Source: a virus. Taken from it: DNA of 21,809 nt. The stretch covers positions 1 through 21,809 of the IMG/VR virus record IMGVR_UViG_3300030099_000192. One strand, 5' to 3'. A program made the translations under genes and the position numbers. The first letter of the stretch is position 1, and every line of letters begins with the position of its first letter. The notes under the pieces were generated by a model. The model was not told the DNA's origin, did no database searches, and worked only from the letters and a program-made list of their open reading frames with translations. Shown one piece after another: positions 8,284 through 15,419 of the stretch.

Positions 8284-9363
8284 TTATACGAGGTTATAAC
8301 GTGCAGAAACCAAGGCTTCAGGTCGCAGAATTTTACGTCCATACAAATGCATGCCACGCACAATGTCTGCAAACGAATCTGGGTCACGATACGTTTCGGT
8401 TTTGTTAATTTGCTCGGCAGTAGCTACTGCGGAGTCATGACCAGCAACAATGATACCAAAGTTGGAAGAGTTAGTTCCACCAGTAGTAGCAGGACCAGTA
8501 CCGATTGATGGTAGGTTGTTAGAAGTAAATACACGGAAACCATGTAGATTACCAATAACTTCGCCACTTCTCAATCCACCTGCTTGTCCAAAGTCCTGAT
8601 TGAATAGGCGAGAATCCTCGTCCTTCAATACTTCCATGAACACTGGGTCTAAAACTAACCATCGACCCTGTGAATCAACATTTTGTTGGTCAAGTAGTCT
8701 AGCCATTCTAGCAATGACTGTTAATGGAAAAGTTGTACCAGCAGCGGGTGTCAAATCGGTTGCGCCCGGACCTCTTGGCTGAAGACCAATAGAGTTACTT
8801 GCAGAACCAGCAGTACCAGAACCATCAGTAAAATCAGAAGCATCTAACTTCATAGTAGCTAGAAGTTCATCAGAACCTGCAGTTGATACAGCTTTTGAAC
8901 CGTTAATTGTGGTATTTGCGGTGTCGGCAGCTCCGTGTATTGCGGATTGCTTAAAACCACATAGATAACCAAGAACATCTTGGTCATACTGGTCAGCTAG
9001 TCTATAGGCTGCCCTATCACTAGCTAGTTGTCCAAAGTTCACATGACTGTGAGCTTCTTCGATATCGTCAACCTTAAATGCAAAGTAGTTAGCTTTGTCT
9101 ATTGTAAGGCTAAAGTCCTCATCGTCAAGGTCTTGTGGTGTAATAGTTGTACCACGAGCGTACTCCTTAACGGTGATTTCAGGCTCTTTAATAATCTTGA
9201 CGGTATCGCCCATATTTGCAATCTCTCCAAAGTAATCAGAGTTTGTGATTGCTTCAGCAACAGCACTCTTGCGGAACGCAAGCTGTACCTGTTTGCTGTA
9301 AATAATTGGCGAAAAATTACCGTTAGGAAGATTACCGTGGCCTGCAGCACTTGAAAATGCCAT
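8284..9363 (-). CDS. Major capsid protein (HK97-fold type)
   Basis: This 359-residue protein has a strong ribosome site (AAGGAG nine bases before ATG 9363). An N-terminal region with YSKQVQLAFRKSAVA, then GDTVKIIKEPEITVKEY and a long helical segment (LASDRAAYRLADQYDQDVLGYLCG), matches coat proteins of short-tailed phages. The middle has a Gly/Ser/Thr-rich insertion (about 140-205), followed by VDSQGRWLVLDPVFMEVLKDE, a motif seen in many capsid proteins, and GFRVFTSNNLP. The C-terminus (IVRGMHLYGRKILRPEALVSARYNLV region) is also typical. It follows the scaffold gene, with an oxygenase gene between them. It probably builds the icosahedral shell. Whether it is nearer the T7 or P22 coat group needs structure comparison. 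Confidence 0.85.
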   Translation of the reverse strand: MAFSSAAGHGNLPNGNFSPIIYSKQVQLAFRKSAVAEAITNSDYFGEIANMGDTVKIIKEPEITVKEYARGTTITPQDLDDEDFSLTIDKANYFAFKVDDIEEAHSHVNFGQLASDRAAYRLADQYDQDVLGYLCGFKQSAIHGAADTANTTINGSKAVSTAGSDELLATMKLDASDFTDGSGTAGSASNSIGLQPRGPGATDLTPAAGTTFPLTVIARMARLLDQQNVDSQGRWLVLDPVFMEVLKDEDSRLFNQDFGQAGGLRSGEVIGNLHGFRVFTSNNLPSIGTGPATTGGTNSSNFGIIVAGHDSAVATAEQINKTETYRDPDSFADIVRGMHLYGRKILRPEALVSARYNLV

Positions 9364-9569
9364 AGTACCATCTCCTTTTGGTTAAGTTTCAATTTTACAC
9401 AGATACAAACTTAGTAGACTAATCAGAGGCCGATTCGCTATGGGTGCGTATTCATTTGGTTGGCCGACCAAAATTTCAACGGGCCATGCTCGTCAGGTAA
9501 TCCGTAAGACTGACTGTTTGTGGGTAAATGTACGAAAACTGCGCTTGTTATCATACACTTGTACATATA
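9364..9569 (-). other. Long structured leader upstream of the capsid gene
   Basis: About 200 nt of untranslated leader runs from the predicted promoter to the capsid ATG. The part at about 9428-9500 is clearly richer in G and C than the surrounding genes. It contains a 6-bp hairpin (TTTGGT 9455-9460 with ACCAAA 9467-9472) and three GGCC tetramers at 9428, 9462 and 9482 that could pair alternatively. It also has open frames on both strands: minus 9566-9438 (42 codons) and plus 9440-9586 (48 codons). Neither mini-ORF can be shown to be real. The region could be a regulatory RNA, a short leader gene or a packaging-related site. Confidence 0.5.
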
Positions 9570-9590
9570 GTTATATTGAGCTATAACTAT
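9567..9590. repeat. 24-bp palindrome inside the capsid promoter
   Basis: ATAGTTATA (9567-9575) and TATAACTAT (9582-9590) form a perfect 9-bp inverted repeat around a 6-base spacer. It covers the -10 element and the promoter spacer, the classic place for an operator, and it also includes the stop codon of the oxygenase gene. It could bind a dimeric regulator or, if transcribed from upstream, form an AT-rich hairpin. Confidence 0.65.
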
Positions 9591-9597
9591 TTGTCAA
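9570..9597 (-). promoter_or_regulatory. Sigma70-type promoter for the capsid genes
   Basis: On the minus strand TTGACA (9597-9592, perfect -35 consensus) is followed by a 16-bp spacer and TATAAC (9575-9570, five of six -10 consensus bases). The predicted start is near 9563, about 200 nt before the capsid ATG. The -35 lies within the last codons of the oxygenase gene. It suggests that host RNA polymerase transcribes the capsid unit separately. Confidence 0.7.
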
Positions 9598-10255
9598 CAC
9601 TTTTTTCTTTTGGTACTTCAATGAAATTCATATTCATACTAAAAGACCTTCGTTCACCTTTTGTGTAGAAAGGATAAACACAGTGAAACAATTGTGAAGG
9701 AAAAACATAAAAGTCACCAACTTGGGGTTTTATCAAAAAGTTGGTACAGCTATAACCTGCTGATGTACCGTTTGCAAATTGAATATGCCCATGTGAAGGA
9801 TGGTGGTCTTTATAGTCCTCTTCCCATTCTTTTTCTATTCCATCAGGTAGTTTTAAATAACCAACGCATGATAAACGACAACTTGTATGAATATGCAAGG
9901 GATTATACTCTTGCTCAAACTGTCGTACAAACCATCCTGATACAATTTGTACTCCATAATTAAAATTTTCAGGGTCTAAAGTTTTAGCTCCCATTGAATT
10001 ACGATATTCACTATACGCTTGATATTTGCCTATAAACTGACCAACTCCTGCTTGTGCTATTTTAATTGTTTCTTCATCAAACTTCAACTCTTCTTTAACT
10101 TTACCAACCAATTTATTAGAATAGTCTTGTAGTTTATCTGACATGCGATTGTTTAGTTTTTCAACTAAATCAGTTGGCATTTTAAAATAGCCCATAGTCG
10201 GACCGAATGGAGCAAGTAACTCCATATCTTTTTGTGGTTTATATATTACACTCAT
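9587..10255 (-). CDS. 2OG-Fe(II) oxygenase-like protein
   Basis: This 222-residue protein resembles the putative 2-oxoglutarate/Fe(II) oxygenases common in marine phages (2OG-FeII_Oxy_5 type). EYNPLHIHTS at 117-125 supplies an HxH in place of the classical HxD. It is followed by a hydrophobic core strand (LSCVGYLKLP), GHIQF, and GDFYVFPSQLFHCVYPF (180-196) with the distal His at 191. RRSFSMNMNF (202-211) supplies an Arg-x-Ser-like 2-oxoglutarate contact. Its ATG overlaps the scaffold stop (ATGA), so it is translated with the scaffold, and it ends inside the capsid promoter. A hydroxylase or related oxidation is the family expectation. The substrate is unknown and could be a virion or host protein. 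Confidence 0.8.
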   Translation of the reverse strand: MSVIYKPQKDMELLAPFGPTMGYFKMPTDLVEKLNNRMSDKLQDYSNKLVGKVKEELKFDEETIKIAQAGVGQFIGKYQAYSEYRNSMGAKTLDPENFNYGVQIVSGWFVRQFEQEYNPLHIHTSCRLSCVGYLKLPDGIEKEWEEDYKDHHPSHGHIQFANGTSAGYSCTNFLIKPQVGDFYVFPSQLFHCVYPFYTKGERRSFSMNMNFIEVPKEKSVDK

Positions 10256-11130
10256 CTTGCTGACCCCGATATATCATAAATAAATTTTCCAGAACGAATA
10301 GCTTCCATAATTTCATCTGACTTTTTTTCATATTCTTTTGCAGACATTTTTTGTACATCAGATTCTTTTATATACGAGGATGCTTCGTTTGTCTGTGGTA
10401 CTTGTCGTGCCTTCGTAGCCACAGCTTCAGCAGCACCTTTAGACGTTTTCGTAGTTTTTTTGTTATCACCTAATATACCTTTGTCAGCTTTATATAAGTC
10501 TATCGCTCTTGATGCAGACATAGCATCATTATCGTTTTCGTACAAAGCATTCTGAACCCACTGTGGTTGTTTTTCCGCCCACTCATGAAACTCATCACTA
10601 TCTCTAATTGTACTAAAGTCAGGATGAAGTTGCATTAGTTCAGCTTCAGCTTTTTCTTTTTGAGCAGACAATTGCATATCGTCAATAGCTTTCATTTTTT
10701 CTTCAAGAGCTTTTGATTGCTCTTTAGCTTTTTTGATAGCTATTGTTTCTACAATACCTGCTACATCAGGGTATTCTTTTATCCAAGCGTCAAGGTCGGC
10801 ATCTGACTTTGGAAGTTTCATTTCTTTCTTCGTTGCCGCAGAAAGTTGTTGTTTTAAAGAATCAATCTCACCTTGAAATTGTTTTTCTTTTTCTTGAACA
10901 TGTCTACGCAAATCACCGTATCGTTTTTTAAAAGTACGTTCCTCTGCGGTTTCAGGTTCTTTTTCTTCAGGTTCAGCAGGTGGAGTTTTCGTTTCCGCCT
11001 TTTGTTCCTCTAACATTTGCTTTAGCTCTTCCTCGTCTTTCTTAATCTTATCGTCACGAGAATATGGGCGCGATACAAATGCTACTTTTTTATTTGGCTT
11101 TGCTTCCGCAGCCAATACCGTATCATTCAT
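10252..11130 (-). CDS. Capsid assembly scaffold protein
   Basis: This 292-residue, highly charged, mostly helical protein has a strong AAGGAG eight bases before ATG 11130. Residues 27-140 are Lys/Glu-rich with clear coiled-coil potential (KIKKDEEELKQMLEEQK, DLRRHVQEKEKQFQGEID, IKKAKEQSKALEEKMKA). A second helical part contains QLHPDFSTI and DEFHEWAEKQPQWVQNA. The C-terminus (SAKEYEKKSDEIMEAIRSG) is a basic helical end of the kind that binds coat protein. Length, composition and position between the portal-side genes and the coat gene all fit a scaffold that guides procapsid assembly and then leaves. No protease gene is nearby, so exit without cleavage is possible. Confidence 0.8.
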   Translation of the reverse strand: MNDTVLAAEAKPNKKVAFVSRPYSRDDKIKKDEEELKQMLEEQKAETKTPPAEPEEKEPETAEERTFKKRYGDLRRHVQEKEKQFQGEIDSLKQQLSAATKKEMKLPKSDADLDAWIKEYPDVAGIVETIAIKKAKEQSKALEEKMKAIDDMQLSAQKEKAEAELMQLHPDFSTIRDSDEFHEWAEKQPQWVQNALYENDNDAMSASRAIDLYKADKGILGDNKKTTKTSKGAAEAVATKARQVPQTNEASSYIKESDVQKMSAKEYEKKSDEIMEAIRSGKFIYDISGSAR

Positions 11131-11216
11131 GATTTACTCCTTACTAGGGCCACCGTAGCCGTGTGGGGGATGGGTAGCTAGTTGCTTGACAAATTTACCG
11201 TGTTGTCAATTCACGG
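11131..11216 (-). other. 80-bp gap with two overlapping inverted repeats
   Basis: This is one of the few intergenic gaps, in front of the scaffold gene. TTGACAA (11186-11192) pairs with TTGTCAA (11203-11209) across 10 bases. CCGTG (11198-11202) pairs with CACGG (11212-11216) across 9 bases, touching the TGA of the upstream gene. The two stems overlap and exclude each other. No U-run follows, so a terminator is not supported. A TTGACA is present on the minus strand, but no -10 is found at 16-18 bp. Confidence 0.4.
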
Positions 11217-13151
11217 ATAGGGTTTAACCCCTAATCCCTTTTTATTTTTTCTTTGTTTCTTTTTTGGTTTTGATTTAGATGCTAAACCACCTTTCTCAAA
11301 TCCACCAAAAAAGTTACCTGATTGAAATGCATCTACTTTACTTTGTGTATAATCTTGGGCTGCTTGAACAGATGGTGAAAAACTTGGTGTATCATCTTTC
11401 TTTGAACTACCTCCAAAACTTCCAAAACCTCCAAAACTTGATGCGCCGCCGGGACCAAATGCTTCTTGTTCATAAGAAGATTGAGTTGGAGTAACACTTG
11501 GAGTAGACGCTTTCATTATTCCTTCAATACTAGAAGTATCTACATATGATGGTGCGCTAAAATCATCATCATCGTCATCATCGTCTTGTTGACTTGTTGA
11601 TATACCAGCTGCTTCTTCATAAGCTGCTTGATTATCTTGAGCCACTTTATTTTGTGTTTCTTGTACTTTTTTTGTGGCTGCTGCTGACGCTAATCCGGGG
11701 TCAACACCTTGACTTTGTAATTTTTCTTGTTCCTTTTGTATCGCTGCCATTTGAGCTGCTAATGCTTCAGCTTGAGCTTTTGCCGCGGCTTCTTCTGCTG
11801 CTTTTTGTTGGGCTGCTAGTTGCGCTTCTTTTTCTTTATTTTTCTTGTATTGTTCTCCAGCATTTTGAACAGTTATACCACCTGTTGCGGTTTCAACTTC
11901 ACTTTCTTTAGCTCCTCCTCCTAATAAATTATTAACAGCATCTGCTACAAAATCTGCACCTTTTTTCAATGCATCAAGAAGGAATATACCCGATGTTCCT
12001 AATCTACCATCTTCTTTCGCATCTTCATAGACACTCTTAATATATGCATTATCTTCGGCTGTTAGTTCTTGACCTGTCATAACTTTTAATTCTTTACCTA
12101 CAAGTTTTAATCTATCAGTCAATGGTAAGTCATAATAATCTTGTAAAGAGCCAAATGCTCCTGAACCTTTTAATCTACCATAAGATACTAATAGTGCGTT
12201 GTAATTATCGGCAGGCATACCTATAGGTTTACCATTTGATTTTAGTATTATAGCATCTTCATTGTCTTTATACAAGTCTAAAAGTTCTTGCGCTGATTTT
12301 ATTTCAGGCATAGAAGGACCATCGTCATCGTCTTGTCTAACACTTGTTTGACCAACAACTCCTGTACCTACATCTGCACTTGTATCATCTGTGGGTGTAG
12401 ATGGTGCGGATGGGTCAGTTGGGTCAGTTGGGTCATCTGTTACTGGGTCTACATCTTTGACATCTTCACGTACATATGGTACGTAGCCTTCTGGTATTTC
12501 AGATGCAGGTTTACCATCTATAATTCTAATTTGAATAATAGAAGAAGGTCCTATCTCTGGATTATAATATTCTTTATATACACCACCCAGCAACGTTCCG
12601 AAATCTAACGGTCCGGGAGTAGGTGCAATAGGTGCTTGTGGCACAACTGGTTGAATATACTGAACAGGTGCAATACCACCATACGTGTAAGGTGATTGTG
12701 GTGTGCTAGGTGTTTGGCTATAATTAGCAAACTGAGAAGGAACTTGAAAGGTATTTGTAGATGGAGCGTTATATTGTACGGGTGGTATAGAACCACCTAA
12801 GTTTAATTCTAATTGTCCATCATCTTCCATAATTAAATCATCAGATGAAAAAGGAATATTGTCAGGTAAAATAGCTTCATCACTATTACCCATTTGCCCC
12901 ATGTCCTCCATCTTTTGAAGACCACGTTTGGCTTCTTGTCGTAACTTCATTAGAGTTTCTAAACCCCAATATCTTACAACATCGGCAGGAAAAACAAATT
13001 CACCTTCGCTGAGTTTGGCATCAATGTCATCTCTTACTTCTTCTTGTAAAGAACCTGACGGTACATCATTACCCGACACTGGGTCTATTGTACCACCCTC
13101 ATCTTTTAAACCACCTTCATTGAAAAGTTCCATCTGTTTATTTAGTGCCAT
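11211..13151 (-). CDS. Large low-complexity virion-associated protein
   Basis: I take the start at ATG 13151 (646 residues) because AAGGA sits eight bases before it. The in-frame ATG nine bases upstream overlaps that site. The N-terminal region (about 10-95) is the conserved-looking part: GGLKDEGGTIDPVSGN, then SEGEFVFPADVVRYWG and LMKLRQEAKRGLQKME. Such segments recur in marine phage proteins of unknown role. The rest is Pro/Thr/Gln/Asp-rich, with an Ala/Lys/Glu coiled coil near 455-510, an eight-Asp tract and a basic Lys-rich tail ending GLGVKPYP. Position between portal and scaffold suggests a head-inner or tail-related virion protein, perhaps an ejection protein. This is inference, and no enzymatic motif is visible. 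Confidence 0.7.
   Translation of the reverse strand: MALNKQMELFNEGGLKDEGGTIDPVSGNDVPSGSLQEEVRDDIDAKLSEGEFVFPADVVRYWGLETLMKLRQEAKRGLQKMEDMGQMGNSDEAILPDNIPFSSDDLIMEDDGQLELNLGGSIPPVQYNAPSTNTFQVPSQFANYSQTPSTPQSPYTYGGIAPVQYIQPVVPQAPIAPTPGPLDFGTLLGGVYKEYYNPEIGPSSIIQIRIIDGKPASEIPEGYVPYVREDVKDVDPVTDDPTDPTDPSAPSTPTDDTSADVGTGVVGQTSVRQDDDDGPSMPEIKSAQELLDLYKDNEDAIILKSNGKPIGMPADNYNALLVSYGRLKGSGAFGSLQDYYDLPLTDRLKLVGKELKVMTGQELTAEDNAYIKSVYEDAKEDGRLGTSGIFLLDALKKGADFVADAVNNLLGGGAKESEVETATGGITVQNAGEQYKKNKEKEAQLAAQQKAAEEAAAKAQAEALAAQMAAIQKEQEKLQSQGVDPGLASAAATKKVQETQNKVAQDNQAAYEEAAGISTSQQDDDDDDDDFSAPSYVDTSSIEGIMKASTPSVTPTQSSYEQEAFGPGGASSFGGFGSFGGSSKKDDTPSFSPSVQAAQDYTQSKVDAFQSGNFFGGFEKGGLASKSKPKKKQRKNKKGLGVKPYP
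11562..11585 (-). repeat. Eight-codon aspartate tract
   Basis: Eight consecutive Asp codons (GAT/GAC mix) encode a poly-Asp stretch in the large low-complexity virion protein. Mixed codons show it is not a simple recent slip repeat. A related acidic run (QDDDDGP) occurs further upstream in the same protein. Confidence 0.9.
12412..12438. repeat. Three 9-bp tandem repeats (Thr-Asp-Pro)
   Basis: GGGTCAGTT occurs twice in tandem, followed by GGGTCATCT (plus-strand reading). It encodes the DPTDPTDP segment of the large low-complexity virion protein, a small repeat in a disordered linker. Confidence 0.85.
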
Positions 13152-13350
13152 TGACTTCATCCTTCATATATTTAAATTTACGTAAGACAGCAATTGCACC
13201 TTGACTTCGGTGCATTAAAATTAAGTTATCAGATTGCTCTAAAGCTTTTTGTTGTTGTTCAATTAAAACGTCTAAGTAACTATTGAACGCTTCCCACTGT
13301 TCCTTGTTGTTCACCAGCGGCTTGAGCTTGCTGAGTATTTGCTTGTTCAT
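13138..13350 (-). CDS. Small helical protein after portal
   Basis: This encodes 70 residues from ATG 13350, overlapping the last 71 bases of the portal gene and the first 14 of the next gene. An earlier in-frame ATG exists at 13395, but the added residues are only the portal sequence read in another frame, and AGGA lies just before the chosen ATG. The protein is predicted almost wholly helical (MNKQILSKLKPLV, EAFNSYLDVLIEQQQKALEQ, AIAVLRKFKYMKDEV) with even charge and no membrane segment. Similar short helical proteins follow portal genes in marine phages. They may be head-completion or assembly factors, but I recognise no named family. Confidence 0.7.
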   Translation of the reverse strand: MNKQILSKLKPLVNNKEQWEAFNSYLDVLIEQQQKALEQSDNLILMHRSQGAIAVLRKFKYMKDEVNGTK

Positions 13351-15409
13351 TTCCTGTAAACCCTCTTTCGTTTGGCACTGGTGCTTGTCCAACACCTATA
13401 GTTCCACCACCTGTTCCCGTTGGGTCATTGGCATCTGCACCTGCTACTGGCTGTTGGGGCTGTGCAGGAGTTTGAAACTGTTTCATAAGTTCAGCTTGTA
13501 GTGCAGCTTCACTCATGTTGTTCGTTACTTTTTCAGGGTCTAATCCAAGTGACTTGGCTATTTCTCTTATTACATATTGAAACTTTGCAAATGGTGCAAG
13601 CGCAGGATTACTTGCTACACCCAAAAATTGCATAAGCCTTTGACTACGAACTTCGTTTGCCATTAGACTTTCTGTTCCACGTGCTTTAACTTCTAAGTCG
13701 CCTTTAATATTTGGGTCAAAATCAAACTGCATATTGAATCTAAATAAACCTTCACCCAACGGTCTAAGTAAATAATCATCTATATTTTTAATAACAGTTT
13801 TAACACCACCTGATGCTGCATTCATTAACATTGATATACCACTTGCTGTTCGTCCAACACCTGATACACCTGTTTGTCCATGAGCAAAAGATGGAAAGCC
13901 TGTTGACTCGTCTGATAACTGTCTTGCTTTATCAAACAACATCATATTTTCAGAACTTACATTTGGATACTTTGTACCAAACAATGCTTGTCCCGGTGCG
14001 CCACCTTGTCTACGAAATACTTTTCCCGGATACAACGATAAGTCTTGTCCCGGAACTAAGTTTGTTTCATCAACTTCAAATACAAGATTACCTGATAAGA
14101 CTGCATTATCGACAGCCATACGCATAAAACCATTCATCAATGTTTGTGTGTCGTCCATATTTTCTGCGATACCAACTCCAAAGAAACTATATGGATTCAA
14201 TTCATATGGTGATGCAACATAAGGTATCTTTGCAGGTTTAAATGGATTTAAAACCATACGCAGTAATTTATCATTACAAATCCAAACGTTTGCTTGTAAT
14301 TCATCAAAGTCTTTTAATTCGTTTGGTATTTCAACACCTTGTTCTTCAAGAATGTCAATATCGACCATACCCCAATATTCAAAGATTTCAAATCTATCTA
14401 CACCATGTTCAGGTGCATAATCAGATAGGTCATCTTCCCAATATTTTTTAGTATAGTTTTCGCCCATGTTAATAACTTCATCTATAACTTGACTTCTAAA
14501 GTATGGACGTTTTTTTAAATTACGTAGTTGTGAACGTGACATTTTATGTCGTTCAACAACAAACTGTGCTTCATCTATATTGTTTGCATCTGGGTCAGGA
14601 TAAAAGTTCCAAACCGATACGTGATTAACTTGTGGTATAGTTTTGAAAAGTGGGTCATACTCACCTTCATCATTCCAATTAGCATACTCTTTATCAACAG
14701 CAAAAGGACCTTTCATAATACCTGTACCAAATAAAGCCATTTCAAATGAACTACTTCTCAAACTTTTCGTTGCACCTGATTCTTCTAATTGGTCATGTAT
14801 TTTCTTTTCCATCTTTTTAGCTGCTATCATAGCAGGACTAAACTCAATAGCTGTTGGAGTTTGAGCAGGACCTTCTTTTAGTTTATCTTGGATAGGCTCT
14901 AGTTTTTCATCAAGAGGTCCTAGTTTATCTAATAAACTTTTCTGTGTAGCACCTTTAGGTAAATCATTTCCATCTCCATTAAATCCATATGGACTTTCAC
15001 CTTGTGGCGATGGTGGTTGATTAGGTTGTGGTTGTGTATCAAAGTGTACATCTTCTACAACACCTTCAGGTAATTCTGTTGGTTCGATAGATAATGGAAA
15101 CTTATTATTAGCAAACAATACATCAACAATTTGTCCGTAAGCTGCTAATGTTTTTGTTTTTGTTACTTTAATAAATACTCTTGATTTTTCAGCTTCAGTA
15201 AATTGAACGTCAGGTCCGTATAAACCACGATAGTTTCTATAAGCTCTTAGCCATCGCTCTTCGTCTTGGTATCGGTAGTCTTCTGCACGTTTGTATCGTT
15301 CATGTATAAATCCAATAATTGAAGAGACAGAACTATCTGTTTCTTGACTATCATCTGTATCATCTAATGCAATCGCATCATCTTCAATCATTATTTCTTC
15401 TTCTGCCAT
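13280..15409 (-). CDS. Portal protein (head-tail connector)
   Basis: This is a 709-residue portal, ten bases after the large terminase, with AAGGA seven bases before ATG. The acidic N-terminus (1-27) leads into a helical region (IIGFIHERYKRAEDYRYQDE, then RNYRGLYGPDV). The core has KTKTLAAYGQIVDVLFANN, a long linker (about 130-185) rich in Pro and Gly, HVSVWNFYPDP, and a stem/clip region ending in GVGRTASGISMLMNAASGG with VIKNIDDYLLRPLG. These match portals of marine short-tailed phages in content and length. The C-terminal 60 residues are Gln/Ala/Gly-rich and probably disordered. It forms the dodecameric ring through which DNA is packaged and released. Confidence 0.85.
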   Translation of the reverse strand: MAEEEIMIEDDAIALDDTDDSQETDSSVSSIIGFIHERYKRAEDYRYQDEERWLRAYRNYRGLYGPDVQFTEAEKSRVFIKVTKTKTLAAYGQIVDVLFANNKFPLSIEPTELPEGVVEDVHFDTQPQPNQPPSPQGESPYGFNGDGNDLPKGATQKSLLDKLGPLDEKLEPIQDKLKEGPAQTPTAIEFSPAMIAAKKMEKKIHDQLEESGATKSLRSSSFEMALFGTGIMKGPFAVDKEYANWNDEGEYDPLFKTIPQVNHVSVWNFYPDPDANNIDEAQFVVERHKMSRSQLRNLKKRPYFRSQVIDEVINMGENYTKKYWEDDLSDYAPEHGVDRFEIFEYWGMVDIDILEEQGVEIPNELKDFDELQANVWICNDKLLRMVLNPFKPAKIPYVASPYELNPYSFFGVGIAENMDDTQTLMNGFMRMAVDNAVLSGNLVFEVDETNLVPGQDLSLYPGKVFRRQGGAPGQALFGTKYPNVSSENMMLFDKARQLSDESTGFPSFAHGQTGVSGVGRTASGISMLMNAASGGVKTVIKNIDDYLLRPLGEGLFRFNMQFDFDPNIKGDLEVKARGTESLMANEVRSQRLMQFLGVASNPALAPFAKFQYVIREIAKSLGLDPEKVTNNMSEAALQAELMKQFQTPAQPQQPVAGADANDPTGTGGGTIGVGQAPVPNERGFTGNEQANTQQAQAAGEQQGTVGSVQ

Positions 15410-15419
15410 ATTTATATCC

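Noticed and set aside
9028-9392. Open frames on both strands overlapping the capsid gene start
   Set aside because: Capsid protein motifs and the strong ribosome site support the capsid frame. The others show no domain.
11186-11209. TTGACA in the gap before the scaffold gene as a sigma70 promoter
   Set aside because: No acceptable -10 hexamer occurs 16-18 bp downstream on either strand. The element is part of an inverted repeat.
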